A stretch of 64,000 nt of DNA, from contig JANINS010000002.1 in assembly GCA_024508725.1 (NCBI GenBank), positions 247,481 through 311,480 on the forward strand. Direction: 5' to 3'. Source of the DNA: Chitinophagaceae bacterium (GTDB taxonomy: Bacteria > Bacteroidota > Bacteroidia > Chitinophagales > Chitinophagaceae). Below are positions 1-9,133 of the stretch, one piece after another. The notes under the pieces were generated by a model that searched no databases, was not told where the DNA came from, and was given only the letters and a program-made list of their open reading frames with translations. The position numbers and the translations under genes are program-made. How positions within the stretch are numbered: position 1 is the first letter of the stretch; every line of letters begins with the position of its first letter.

Positions 1-511
1 TTTCTTTACCCATTCTTTCAGCTACCTGTTCTTGCGTATAGCTGAGTTCTTCCATCATTCGTTTATAGCTGAGGGCAACTTCTATTGCATTCAGATCTTC
101 ACGCTGCAAGTTCTCGAGTAAAGCCAGCTCAAGTAATTGCTGATCGTTGACTTGCCTGATGTAGGCAGGAACATCTTTCAGTCCGGCAATTTTCGAAGCC
201 CTGAATCTTCTTTCACCAGCGATCAGTTGAAACTTTCCGTTCGGAAGTTTAGAAACGGTGAGTGGCTGAATAATATCATGCAACTTAATAGAAGCTGCCA
301 GTTCATTCAAAGCCTGCTCATCAAAATCTCTTCTTGGGTTTTTGGGATTTATCTCGATCTGGTCAAGCGATATCCTTTCACTATGGGTAACCTGTTCAAC
401 AACGTTTGGTTTAAGATTGCCCGTTGTTGTTTTCAGGTCCTGGTCTATATTCTGAAGCAAAGAACGGATGCCTTTGCCGAGTAATTCTTTATTTCCTTTA
501 GGAGCACTCAT
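1..511 (-). CDS. parB: Chromosome partitioning protein ParB (partial, 3' end outside window)
   Basis: An open frame on the minus strand starts at the ATG at 509-511 and runs off the left edge; about 170 residues are visible. It opens with MSAPKGNKELLGKGIRSLL, the usual ParB/Spo0J N-terminus that contacts ParA. It then enters the ParB N-terminal domain, which holds the GERRFRA box (the CTP/parS-clamp region in this family) and LLENLQREDLNAIE. The HTH part is only just beginning where the window ends (YTQEQVAERMGK). ParB binds parS sites and loads SMC while ParA moves the complex, so this is chromosome segregation. parA lies directly upstream (stop at 600, 88 bp away), so the pair is probably one operon. 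I saw no convincing parS in the window. Confidence 0.95.
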   Translation of the reverse strand, partial: MSAPKGNKELLGKGIRSLLQNIDQDLKTTTGNLKPNVVEQVTHSERISLDQIEINPKNPRRDFDEQALNELAASIKLHDIIQPLTVSKLPNGKFQLIAGERRFRASKIAGLKDVPAYIRQVNDQQLLELALLENLQREDLNAIEVALSYKRMMEELSYTQEQVAERMGKE

Positions 512-521
512 GTTAAGTTTC

Positions 522-542
522 GAGTTTTGAGTTTTGAGTTTT
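522..542. repeat. Three tandem GAGTTTT heptamers in the parA-parB gap
   Basis: Between parA and parB the plus strand reads GAGTTTT three times with exact 7-bp period (522-528, 529-535, 536-542), followed by similar A/T-rich sequence. No gene fits the 88-bp gap. It resembles the simple heptamer-like filler common between Bacteroidota genes; no function is claimed. Confidence 0.6.
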
Positions 543-599
543 TAGTTAGCTATTGAATGTTAGAGTTCCAACCCGAAACTCCAAACCGCAAACTAAAAA

Positions 600-1400
600 C
601 TACTCTAATATTCTTTCCTCATTCGTCATCTTCGTCATATCATTCTTTTGCAACACTTCTTTTGCAAGATTCAGGTAATTGATCGCACCTTTCGAATCTG
701 CATCATACAGAATAACCGGCTTACCAACACTTGGTGCTTCACTCAATCTTGTATTTCTATGTACGATCGTTGAGAATACCATATCATCGAAATGTCTTCT
801 TACTTCACTCACCACCTGGTTACACAAACGCAAACGACCATCATACATCGTCATCAGAATTCCTTCGATCTGTAACTCAGGATTCAAACGGCTCTGAACG
901 ATCTTGATCGTGTTCAATAGTTTACCCAAACCTTCCAAGGCAAAGAATTCGCATTGTACCGGGACGATCACACTGTCGGATGCAACTAAAGAGTTCACCG
1001 TGATCAAGCCAAGAGATGGTGAGCAATCGATCACGATAAAATCGTAGCGATCTTTTACTGCATCCAAAATACTTTTCATCACTGTTTCCCTGTTGGGATA
1101 ATTGATCATTTCGATCTCGGCACCCACAAGGTCAATATGCGATGGGATCACATCAAGGTTGGGAATATCACTTTTCAGGATCACATCCTGTGCAGCAGTA
1201 TTGTTCACCATGCAATCGTACAGGCTGCTGGTAATGTTGTGCAGATCAAAACCAACACCTGTTGTACTGTTGGCCTGGGGGTCAGCATCTACCAGCAAAG
1301 TCTTGAACTCCAGCACAGCAAAGCTTGCCGCAAGGTTGATAGCAGTCGTGGTTTTTCCTACTCCACCTTTCTGATTCGCCACACCAATAATTCTCGCCAT
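600..1400 (-). CDS. parA: Chromosome partitioning ATPase ParA/Soj
   Basis: This 266-residue protein begins MARIIGVANQKGGVGKTTT, a textbook deviant Walker A motif of the ParA/MinD superfamily near residues 10-19. The Walker A' region VDADPQANST is at about 38-47 and the Walker B-type segment FIVIDCSPSLGL at about 120-131. Length and motif order match chromosomal Soj/ParA rather than plasmid ParA, because there is no N-terminal HTH. It binds ATP, dimerises on DNA and is stimulated by the N-terminus of ParB, which is encoded just downstream. The ATG at 1398-1400 is chosen because the P-loop follows at the usual distance. An interspersed repeat copy (core 1452-1471) lies upstream in the same orientation. 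Confidence 0.97.
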   Translation of the reverse strand: MARIIGVANQKGGVGKTTTAINLAASFAVLEFKTLLVDADPQANSTTGVGFDLHNITSSLYDCMVNNTAAQDVILKSDIPNLDVIPSHIDLVGAEIEMINYPNRETVMKSILDAVKDRYDFIVIDCSPSLGLITVNSLVASDSVIVPVQCEFFALEGLGKLLNTIKIVQSRLNPELQIEGILMTMYDGRLRLCNQVVSEVRRHFDDMVFSTIVHRNTRLSEAPSVGKPVILYDADSKGAINYLNLAKEVLQKNDMTKMTNEERILE

Positions 1401-1451
1401 TCGTTTGGGGTTATTTTTATTTAGTCAACGTTATCTCTGTGTTCAACTTTC

Positions 1452-1471
1452 GTTGCGTCGCACTCTTGTAC
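1452..1471 (-). repeat. Interspersed leader repeat, copy 1 (upstream of parA)
   Basis: The minus strand reads GTACAAGAGTGCGACGCAAC, identical to the core of the copy at 9076. Similarity continues toward parA and ends in GACTAAAT about 20 bp before the start codon, as in the copies in front of murB and the AAA gene. This is one of seven copies seen in the window. Confidence 0.8.
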
Positions 1472-1553
1472 TTTCTATTCTTTGAGCAGCAGGTTGTAAG
1501 TTTTAAGTGATAGGTTTTAAGTAGTACCACACTTCCGACTTATTACCTGGAAC

Positions 1554-2234
1554 TTACAACTCAACACTCTCACCAATCTTCGGTAACAACAATTTCTTTC
1601 CTGCCTTTTCAAAAGCTTTTACCGCAGCTGTTGTATCAATAGCGATCGGCGGAAATGTATTGTAATGCACGCCAATGATCGTATCGCACTTTACAAATTC
1701 TGCAGCTTTTATCGCATCAGCAACATCCATTGTAAAGTTTCCGCCGATAGGCAACACTGCAAATTTCAGGTTAGCCCAAATCGGAATCAACTGCATATCC
1801 ATCGTTAAAGCTGTATCACCTGAATAATAAAAATCAGCTTCAGCCGTATTGAATACAAAGCCTAGTGGATTGCCTGCATAACTTCCATCAGGAAATGAAG
1901 ACGAGTGGATCGCATTCACTCCTTTCACTCTTCCAAAATCGAAGTTGATAAAGCCGCCATGATTCATTCCATGAGCTTTCTCTACTCCATTTTTACCCAG
2001 CCATCCTGCCACTTCTGCTGCACCAACACACAATGCTCCTGTGTTTTTTGCAATTGCTACAGCATCAGCAATGTGATCTCCATGTCCGTGGCTCAAAAAG
2101 ATATAATCAGCTTTAAGGCTATTGATATCAATGCTTTTGGCTTCCGGATTTGGCGTAATAAAAGGATCGAACAACAGGGTTTTTCCTGTTACTTCAATGC
2201 TGAAAGAGGCATGTCCGTAAAAAGTGAACTTCAT
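1554..2234 (-). CDS. UPF0173-type MBL-fold metal-dependent hydrolase
   Basis: The 226-residue protein has the metallo-beta-lactamase signature HGHGDH (HxHxDH) in LSHGHGDHIAD at about residues 48-58. It begins MKFTFYGHASFSIEV with LLFDPFITPNP following, the arrangement of the UPF0173/YtkL-like hydrolases. Further metal ligands fit YSGDTALT near 138 and IGVHYNTFP near 188. These proteins bind two metal ions; their substrate is generally unknown. The length is normal for the family, there is no signal peptide, and it is presumably cytosolic. It is transcribed on its own, divergently from the phosphoesterase at 2388. Confidence 0.9.
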   Translation of the reverse strand: MKFTFYGHASFSIEVTGKTLLFDPFITPNPEAKSIDINSLKADYIFLSHGHGDHIADAVAIAKNTGALCVGAAEVAGWLGKNGVEKAHGMNHGGFINFDFGRVKGVNAIHSSSFPDGSYAGNPLGFVFNTAEADFYYSGDTALTMDMQLIPIWANLKFAVLPIGGNFTMDVADAIKAAEFVKCDTIIGVHYNTFPPIAIDTTAAVKAFEKAGKKLLLPKIGESVEL

Positions 2235-2387
2235 GGTTGATCTTGCTTTTACAAGGGCGACAAATTTAGGTTTTCAGCCCCATACTGCCGAAACAATATT
2301 ACCCTTTTGGTGTTGTTATAGAGCGGAAGTTTTCCACGAGCATTTGGATATTAAAAAATCTTCATCTTTACCTCATAAGTATTCAAA

Positions 2388-3683
2388 ATGAGACGATTTA
2401 CCGGATTTGGAATTGTGGCTTTGATCATGATCGGCATAGATATTTACATATTCCAGGCTATCAGGTTCCTGATGCAGGGCAGTAGCGACAAGGCACGGAT
2501 GGCAGTTTTTTCCACTTATTGGATAATTTCCATCCTGGCACTTTTGGTGGTGTTACTTTTCCCTTTTATAACAGCTTTTCAAACCAATAAATTCCTTCGC
2601 AACTATGTTTTTGCCATTGTTGTAGGACTTTTCCTCGCCAAACTGGTAGCCACTGTTTTCCTCCTGATTGATGATATCCGTCGGGGTTTTATCTGGATCA
2701 TGGGTAAGCTTTTCAGTAATACCGGAGCAAGTTTTTTGGGTGACGGTCAAGGTATTCCCAGGTCAACTTTTATCAGTTGGATGGCTTTAGGTTTAGGCAC
2801 CACTTTATTCGGCACTTTGCTTTTCGGTTTCAGCAACAAATACAATTACCACATCAGGAGAGTTAAGCTCAGGTTTCCCAATCTTCCTGCGGCTTTCAAA
2901 GGATTGAAGATCGTTCAGCTGAGTGATATTCATTCCGGGAGTTTCCAGGATAAAAAAGCAGTGTCTAAGGGAGTAGATATGGTATTGAAGGAGAATCCCG
3001 ACCTTATTTTATTTACTGGTGACCTGGTGAATGATGTGTATACCGAGATGGAAGATTATAAAGATGTGTTCAGCAGGTTGAAAGCACCAATGGGCGTATT
3101 TAGTGTATTGGGAAATCATGATTATGGTGATTATTTCCAATGGAGTGACAGGGATGAAGCCCATTTGGAAAAAGAGAAGATAGCGGGACACAGAATTCAT
3201 TCACCACTGCAGGATGCAAGCATCAGTAAATTAAAAGAAATTCAACAACAAATGGGTTGGAGATTGCTGATGAATGAACATGTTTCATTAGAAAGAAACG
3301 GAGAGAAGATCGGATTACTGGGAATTGAGAATTGGGGAGCTAAAGGTTTTGCGAAATATGGAAAAATGGCAGAAGCTTATGCAGGAACTGAAGTATATCC
3401 GTTTAAGATCCTAATGAGTCACGATCCCAGTCATTGGGATGCTGAAGTAAGACCAAAATATCCTGATGTTGACCTGATGCTTTCGGGACATACGCATGGA
3501 ATGCAATTCGGAATTGAAAATCCATATTTCAAATGGAGTCCGGTGCAATGGGTATATAAACAATGGGGTGGATTGTATGAAGAAGGAAAGCAAAAGCTAT
3601 ATGTGAACAGGGGATTTGGGTTTATTGGTTACCCTGGAAGGGTTGGGATTTTGCCAGAGATTACGGTGATTGAGTTGGTGTAA
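2388..3683 (+). CDS. Membrane-bound metallophosphoesterase
   Basis: The 431-residue protein has an N-terminal membrane part with about four hydrophobic helices in residues 5-150. A calcineurin-like phosphoesterase domain follows from about 165. All metal-binding blocks are visible: LSDIHSGSF (DxH), LFTGDLVND (GD), VLGNHDYGD (GNHD), MSHDP (H) and LSGHTHGMQFG (GHxH). This is the YkuE-type group of membrane phosphoesterases, in which some members act on lipid-linked phosphates; the substrate here cannot be read from sequence. The ATG at 2388 is the first in frame. The next gene starts 10 bp after the stop and may be cotranscribed. Confidence 0.9.
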   Translation: MRRFTGFGIVALIMIGIDIYIFQAIRFLMQGSSDKARMAVFSTYWIISILALLVVLLFPFITAFQTNKFLRNYVFAIVVGLFLAKLVATVFLLIDDIRRGFIWIMGKLFSNTGASFLGDGQGIPRSTFISWMALGLGTTLFGTLLFGFSNKYNYHIRRVKLRFPNLPAAFKGLKIVQLSDIHSGSFQDKKAVSKGVDMVLKENPDLILFTGDLVNDVYTEMEDYKDVFSRLKAPMGVFSVLGNHDYGDYFQWSDRDEAHLEKEKIAGHRIHSPLQDASISKLKEIQQQMGWRLLMNEHVSLERNGEKIGLLGIENWGAKGFAKYGKMAEAYAGTEVYPFKILMSHDPSHWDAEVRPKYPDVDLMLSGHTHGMQFGIENPYFKWSPVQWVYKQWGGLYEEGKQKLYVNRGFGFIGYPGRVGILPEITVIELV

Positions 3684-3693
3684 ATCTTAGTTT

Positions 3694-4131
3694 ATGAAGC
3701 TAATTGCAATGCTAATTATAGTTTCTCTTGTAGGCTTTACAGAAGCCGATCAAAGAACGAGTGGTTATAAAGCTGCAAGAAATCTGCTGGATTCTTTACA
3801 AGGTAAATGGATAAATGTAGAAGATCGATACTGGAGATGGGAATTTAAAGGCAGAAAAATGGATGATTACTATACTGCAGAAAATATAAAGGTTCACGAA
3901 GTGTATGACGTGTACTTCTTCGATCAGGAAATGAATCCTGATAGCAACTTTTATCATTATAATATTGACACGTCGGCTAAAAGTGGCAGATACATGATAG
4001 CTAAGTCTAGAAAGGATAGTGGTTTTTGGTGTTATGAGATAAATGGTTTTTTTAAAGACAAGCACCTCAACTTATCAGTTTCTGATACATGGTCTAAATA
4101 CAGGACCTTTCGATTTCGAAAAGTTCAATAG
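3694..4131 (+). CDS. Secreted hypothetical protein (145 aa)
   Basis: The protein starts MKLIAMLIIVSLVGFTEA, a convincing signal peptide of about 18 residues. The mature part has about 125 residues rich in W, Y, K and D (LQGKWINVEDRYWRWEFKGR near 35-54, ending TWSKYRTFRFRKV). The opening GKWINVED and the alternating pattern suggest a small lipocalin-like or beta-rich extracytoplasmic fold. I do not recognise a family. It follows the phosphoesterase by 10 bp and is probably translated from the same message. It is likely a real gene because its codon use and signal peptide look natural. Confidence 0.65.
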   Translation: MKLIAMLIIVSLVGFTEADQRTSGYKAARNLLDSLQGKWINVEDRYWRWEFKGRKMDDYYTAENIKVHEVYDVYFFDQEMNPDSNFYHYNIDTSAKSGRYMIAKSRKDSGFWCYEINGFFKDKHLNLSVSDTWSKYRTFRFRKVQ

Positions 4132-4142
4132 CGTTTCCACCA

Positions 4143-4162
4143 GCACAAGAGTGCGACGCAAC
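4143..4162 (+). repeat. Interspersed leader repeat, copy 2
   Basis: GCACAAGAGTGCGACGCAAC differs from the 9076 core at one position. It lies 12 bp after the stop of the preceding gene and about 155 bp before the GT117 gene, in the same orientation as both. Confidence 0.75.
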
Positions 4163-4316
4163 CGAAGCCTCAATCCTGTACTACAGCTCACTCCACAAAA
4201 CACATATTAAACTTTAACATTCACTATCCACACACCACTGTACAAGCATTTTGGGTTTTAAGGCATTTTAGGGTAGTTTCGCCACCTGACTTTTGTGACT
4301 TAAACCAAAACAGTTT

Positions 4317-7300
4317 ATGCAGTTTAGACGGATTAATAACATTACCGGTTGGATCGTTTGCGTTATTGCCTGCCTTGTGTACATACTTACCGCCGAAGCC
4401 GGTGGTAGTTTATGGGATTGCGGCGAGTTTGTGAGTTCGGCTTTTAAACTACAGGTTCCTCACCCACCGGGAGCTCCTATGTTCGTTTTACTCGGAAGAT
4501 TCTTCATCGTTCTTTTTGGTGACGACCCGATGACGGCTGCGAAAGCTGTGAACGTGATGAACGCTTTTGCAAGTGGTTTCACAATCCTGTTCCTCTTCTG
4601 GACGATCACTCACTTCGCAAGAAGAATTGTGTTGGGATGGAATGCAGATGGCTCAAGAATTCTTACAAATACGCAGATCATCGCTGTGATGGGTGCCGGT
4701 GCTGTTGGTGCTTTGGCTTATACTTTCTCTGATTCTTTCTGGTACAGTGCTGTTGAAGGTGAGGTGTATGCATTGTCTTCTTTCTTTACTGCACTTGTTT
4801 TCTGGGCAATATTGAAGTGGGATCACAATGCTGAAGAAGAAGAACTGGATCCTGCAAGACCAAGAACTGCCGACAGGTGGATCGTTTTCATTTTCTTTAT
4901 GATGGGACTTTCTATCGGTGTTCACTTATTGAACCTTTTGACCATTCCTGCAATAGTATTGGTGTACTACTTTAGAAAAAGGCATCATTTCAATTACAAG
5001 TCGATCAGGAAATGGTTTGTGTGGTTGGTGATAGGTGGTGGATTGCTTGCAACAATTGGTGCAGTGATCGCAGCTAAGTCTGACGAGAATGTTTTAGCTC
5101 CTTACGAAAATCAATTATCTGAAGCCGGTTTTTCAATCTCTGATTCTACACTCGCCGGTTTATGTATTCTTGGTATCGGTGCTGCAATAGGTTTATTGTA
5201 TTTGGTAGAAAGCCTGAACAAGAAAAGAAAAGAAGAGTATGGTGGAATGTACATATTTTTTGTTTTGGGTTGTGTACTTACCGGTGTGGTTCAGGTTGGA
5301 GTGATTCAGTACTCTATTAAAATCGCAGGAGCATTTGATAGGATTTTTGTGAATTCGATGAGCCTTCCTTTCTTCAGTGGTTTTGCTTTCTTCTTTGTGT
5401 TGCTTGGTGTGCTGATCTGGATAGGATTGAGATATGCTGCAAGAAAAAGCTGGATATTCCTGAGACTGGGTTTGTGGTGTTTCGTGTTTATGTTGATCGG
5501 TTACAGCACTTACCTTACAACAATGATCCGCAGTAATGCTGATCCTGCAGTAGACATGTTCAACGTAGACAATCCGCAAACATTGGTGGGATATCTTGGC
5601 CGTGAACAGTATGGTGATTTTCCATTGTTATACGGACAAAACTTCACGGCTCGTCCGGTTGCACAAAAAGAGAAAGGAACCAAGTACCAGAAGATCGGCG
5701 ATAAATATGTTGCAATTGGAAAAGACAGGGATTATGTGTACCTGCCAAAAGATAAAATGGTTTTCCCCAGAGTTTGGGATGCCAGTAACGATCAGAACCA
5801 TGCTTCTTATTATGCCTATTTCTTAGGCATTGGCCAGGATAAAGACGGACGTTGGGAAAGAGATCCGAACATGGCTGATAATGTGAAATTCTTTGTGAGC
5901 TACCAGACATACTTCATGTACCTGAGATATTTTATGTGGAACTTCTCTGGTAAACAGAATGATGTGCAGGGATTGTTCACAGGCAATGTACGTGATGGTA
6001 ACTGGATCACCGGTGTTCCATTTATGGATAAGGCATTGTATGGTGATCAGAGCCTGATGCCGGATAGCATGAAGAATAATAAGGCAAATAACAAGATGTT
6101 CATGTTGCCATTTATTCTTGGATTGATCGGTATGATCTATCAATACAGGAAACGTGGCAGCGACTTCGTAGTGAGTTTTTTACTGTTCTTCTTTACGGGT
6201 ATGGCGATCGTGGTTTATCTGAACCAGGCAGGTTTCCAACCGAGAGAAAGGGATTATGCATATGTAGGATCTTTCTATGCTTTTGCAATCTGGATCGGTC
6301 TTGCTGTACTTGCTTTTATTGACATAGGTGTTAAACGCTATACCAAACTGGTTAAAGAAAACCTGATGGTTGGTGGAGTGATCGGAGCCATTATGCTTAT
6401 TGCTGCTCTTGCTGCAGGAAGCAGTCCGTTGTTTGCAGTAGGCTTCTTCATCATCTTCGCTGTTGTTGGTGCAGGATTACCATATATGTTCATGGCATTG
6501 AAAAATCCAAAGCTTATTACCAACGTAAGTATTGTGTTATGTTTATTAGCAGCACCTGTGTTGATGGCTTCTCAGGAATGGGATGATCATGACAGGAGCA
6601 AAAAAGAATTGGCAAGAGACCTGGCAAGAAATTATCTTGAAAGCTGTGCTCCAAACGCTGTTCTATTCTCGTTTGGTGATAACGATACCTATCCATTGTG
6701 GTATGCACAAGAGGTTGAAGGTATTCGTCCGGATGTAAGAGTGATCAACTATAGTTTATTGGGTGCTGAGTGGTACATCAACCAACTTCGTTATAAAGTA
6801 AACCAGAGTGCACCAATTGATGTGCTGTTTACTGCACAGCAAATTGAAGGTGCGAACAGGGAATATGTTCCTTTCAAAGCACAACCTAACAGACCAGATT
6901 CAGCGTATTACAATTTATATGAGATGCTGAAGAACGATGTTGGTAGTGAAGACTTCAATAAGAAAGAACAGAATGATGATGTGGCATTGAACACTTTCTC
7001 TGCTCATAAAGTTTTCATCCCTGTAAATAAACAGGCTGTCATTGCTAACGGAACAGTGAATGCAAATGATTCTGCAATTGTAGACCAGATGAAGTTCGAA
7101 ATACCAAAGAATTCACTCTACAAATTTGATCTGGCCATTCTTGGTATCATTGCTGCGAATGCACAGAACGGATGGAACAGACCGATCTACTTCACCAACG
7201 AGTTCAATGAACTTGGTTTTGGCAAATACCTTCGCCAGGATGGAATGAGCCACAGGTTAGTGCCGATTGAAAACACGAATTACGCACAAGACAGAACTAA

Positions 7301-7832
7301 CCTGAATACTCAGAAGATGTATGATCTTGTAATGAGTGATAAATGGAAGAGTGGTAATGCCGATAAGCCGGGTGTTTATTTTGATGAAGAGAACAGAAGG
7401 CATTTAGTTGATATCAGGCAAACACATGCTCAGCTTGCTTTGGCTCTAGCACAAAAAGGCGAGAACCAGAAAGCAAAAGATGTGCTGCGTAAAGGTGATA
7501 AGCTTATGTTGCAGGAAAACATTCCTTACGGCATGAGTTCACGCAACAATATTCACAACCAGACTTCTATCCAACTAATGGTTGCCGCTTATGTTGCCGG
7601 TGATAAAGAATTGGCGAAGAAGATAGGTGATGATGTGAAGAAAGACCTGAAACAACAGATCACTTTTTATCAATCGCTTGAAGGACAAAAAGCCGAGAAT
7701 ATGGCACAGGAACTTGACAGAGCCAACAGTCTCTTGTCGTACCTGGAGCAGCAGGAAAAAGCATTGGCAAACTATCCTCAACCACAACGAGGTGATGGGA
7801 CACCAACTATGCGAAGCGATTCTCAGAGATAA
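4317..7832 (+). CDS. GT117 / DUF2723 polytopic membrane protein (O-mannosyltransferase-like)
   Basis: The 1171-residue protein begins with a DUF2723 region containing GGSLWDCGEFVSSAFKLQ and PHPPGAPMF at about residues 29-55. The acidic D/E pair in this first loop is conserved in the family. About a dozen hydrophobic helices cover residues 10-750. A soluble C-terminal part follows with FSFGDNDTYPLWYAQEVEG (about 780-798) and a helical, TPR-like end. Such proteins are common in Bacteroidota and related to the TMEM260 protein O-mannosyltransferases; they are classed as glycosyltransferase family 117. The acceptor here is unknown, though Bacteroidota do O-glycosylate many exported proteins. The gene stands alone and ends at a strong terminator (7841-7867). 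Confidence 0.85.
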   Translation: MQFRRINNITGWIVCVIACLVYILTAEAGGSLWDCGEFVSSAFKLQVPHPPGAPMFVLLGRFFIVLFGDDPMTAAKAVNVMNAFASGFTILFLFWTITHFARRIVLGWNADGSRILTNTQIIAVMGAGAVGALAYTFSDSFWYSAVEGEVYALSSFFTALVFWAILKWDHNAEEEELDPARPRTADRWIVFIFFMMGLSIGVHLLNLLTIPAIVLVYYFRKRHHFNYKSIRKWFVWLVIGGGLLATIGAVIAAKSDENVLAPYENQLSEAGFSISDSTLAGLCILGIGAAIGLLYLVESLNKKRKEEYGGMYIFFVLGCVLTGVVQVGVIQYSIKIAGAFDRIFVNSMSLPFFSGFAFFFVLLGVLIWIGLRYAARKSWIFLRLGLWCFVFMLIGYSTYLTTMIRSNADPAVDMFNVDNPQTLVGYLGREQYGDFPLLYGQNFTARPVAQKEKGTKYQKIGDKYVAIGKDRDYVYLPKDKMVFPRVWDASNDQNHASYYAYFLGIGQDKDGRWERDPNMADNVKFFVSYQTYFMYLRYFMWNFSGKQNDVQGLFTGNVRDGNWITGVPFMDKALYGDQSLMPDSMKNNKANNKMFMLPFILGLIGMIYQYRKRGSDFVVSFLLFFFTGMAIVVYLNQAGFQPRERDYAYVGSFYAFAIWIGLAVLAFIDIGVKRYTKLVKENLMVGGVIGAIMLIAALAAGSSPLFAVGFFIIFAVVGAGLPYMFMALKNPKLITNVSIVLCLLAAPVLMASQEWDDHDRSKKELARDLARNYLESCAPNAVLFSFGDNDTYPLWYAQEVEGIRPDVRVINYSLLGAEWYINQLRYKVNQSAPIDVLFTAQQIEGANREYVPFKAQPNRPDSAYYNLYEMLKNDVGSEDFNKKEQNDDVALNTFSAHKVFIPVNKQAVIANGTVNANDSAIVDQMKFEIPKNSLYKFDLAILGIIAANAQNGWNRPIYFTNEFNELGFGKYLRQDGMSHRLVPIENTNYAQDRTNLNTQKMYDLVMSDKWKSGNADKPGVYFDEENRRHLVDIRQTHAQLALALAQKGENQKAKDVLRKGDKLMLQENIPYGMSSRNNIHNQTSIQLMVAAYVAGDKELAKKIGDDVKKDLKQQITFYQSLEGQKAENMAQELDRANSLLSYLEQQEKALANYPQPQRGDGTPTMRSDSQR

Positions 7833-7840
7833 ATTATACA

Positions 7841-7867
7841 AAACCCGTCTTTACGACGGGTTTTTTG
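7841..7867 (+). terminator. Intrinsic terminator after the GT117 gene
   Basis: A perfect 9-bp stem (AAACCCGTC / GACGGGTTT) with a 5-nt loop is followed directly by a T-run. It starts 8 bp after the stop codon. Confidence 0.9.
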
Positions 7868-7958
7868 TTTCGATTAACGGAGAACATTTTCCTGTTCGCC
7901 GCCGTTAATATTACTGTAACAAAGTTTTGAGTAGTTTAGATTACACACAGCAATAGAG

Positions 7959-9056
7959 ATGATAGGACACAGGTTTATACAATTTGATCCGAATGCAAAC
8001 GGCAAAAGCAGGTTCGAGCAAATGCTGGATGTGTTCATGCAATTGCTCACTTACACCAATGGCGATGCTGCTGAAGCATTGCAGTGGATGAATGAACTGG
8101 ATCGCCAATATGGATTTACTGATGATGAATATGGAATGGGTGATTTTATTGAAGACCTGAAGCAGAATGGTTATATGGATGAGAATCCTGTGAATGGTGA
8201 TCTTTCCATTACATCAAAATCTGAGCAGAGCATTCGTAAAAGAAGCCTCGAAGAAATCTTTGGTAAGCTCAAGAAAACAAAGCAGGGTAATCACCAGACA
8301 TTCAAGCCGGGACAGGGAGATGAGATCAATCCGGAAACTCGTCCGTTCCAATTTGGAGACATGCTGGAGCAGATCGATTTCACAGAGAGTATTCGCAATG
8401 CACAGATCAATCATGGTATCGATAGTTTTACGATGAGAGAAGATGATCTGCAGATTCGAGAAACAGATTTTAAAACACAAACCTCCACTGTGTTGATGAT
8501 CGATATCTCTCATTCCATGATCTTGTATGGAGAAGACAGAATTACACCTGCTAAGAAAGTGGCAATGGCTTTGAGTGAATTGATCACCACTAAATATCCA
8601 AAAGATACTTTGGATATCGTTGTGTTTGGAAATGATGCATGGCAGATTGAGATCAAAGATCTTCCATGCTTGCAGGTTGGTCCTTACCATACCAATACGG
8701 TTGCAGGTTTGGAATTAGCAATGGATATTCTGCGGAGAAGAAAAAATCCCAACAAGCAGATATTCATGATCACTGATGGGAAACCCACTTGTTTGAAGAT
8801 TGGAGGTAAGTATTACAAGAATAGTTTTGGACTGGATAGAAAAGTGGTGAACAGATGCATCAACCTTGCGGCACAATGTAAAAAGCTGAAGATACCGATC
8901 ACCACTTTTATGATCGCATCTGATCCTTACCTGCAGAAATTTGTGCAGGAGTTTACAGAGATGAACCAGGGCAAAGCGTTCTTTGCAAGTTTAGATAAAC
9001 TGGGTGCTTTTATATTCAAGGATTTTGAAAGTGGAAAGAGGAAGACGGTTTATTGA
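7959..9056 (+). CDS. VWA domain protein, partner of MoxR-like ATPase
   Basis: The 365-residue protein has an acidic, helical N-terminal part (about 1-165) and a von Willebrand factor A domain. The MIDAS metal site reads DISHS (DxSxS) in LMIDISHSMILYGEDR near residues 180-196, with MITDGKPT about 85 residues later. There is no signal peptide or membrane segment, so it is cytosolic. The next gene in the same direction encodes an AAA ATPase of the chelatase/MoxR class. Paired AAA + VWA proteins act as metal-chelatase-like or chaperone-like machines in which the VWA protein bridges substrate and ATPase; the target here is unknown. The start chosen is the first ATG (MIGHRFIQFDP). Confidence 0.88.
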   Translation: MIGHRFIQFDPNANGKSRFEQMLDVFMQLLTYTNGDAAEALQWMNELDRQYGFTDDEYGMGDFIEDLKQNGYMDENPVNGDLSITSKSEQSIRKRSLEEIFGKLKKTKQGNHQTFKPGQGDEINPETRPFQFGDMLEQIDFTESIRNAQINHGIDSFTMREDDLQIRETDFKTQTSTVLMIDISHSMILYGEDRITPAKKVAMALSELITTKYPKDTLDIVVFGNDAWQIEIKDLPCLQVGPYHTNTVAGLELAMDILRRRKNPNKQIFMITDGKPTCLKIGGKYYKNSFGLDRKVVNRCINLAAQCKKLKIPITTFMIASDPYLQKFVQEFTEMNQGKAFFASLDKLGAFIFKDFESGKRKTVY

Positions 9057-9075
9057 TGCTGCATTATGTACTGCA

Positions 9076-9095
9076 GTACAAGAGTGCGACGCAAC
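9076..9095 (+). repeat. Interspersed leader repeat, copy 3 (reference copy)
   Basis: GTACAAGAGTGCGACGCAAC, with further similarity up to GCCGACTAAAT, which ends only a few bases before the ATG at 9134. The same right end touches the start of murB (copy 4), so the full unit is about 50 bp. Confidence 0.8.
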
Positions 9096-9133
9096 AGAAG
9101 TTAAATAGAATTACAAAAGCCGACTAAATAAAA

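Noticed and set aside
137-484. 115-codon plus-strand frame at the left edge
   Set aside because: It is the antisense shadow of parB, whose ParB motifs are unmistakable.
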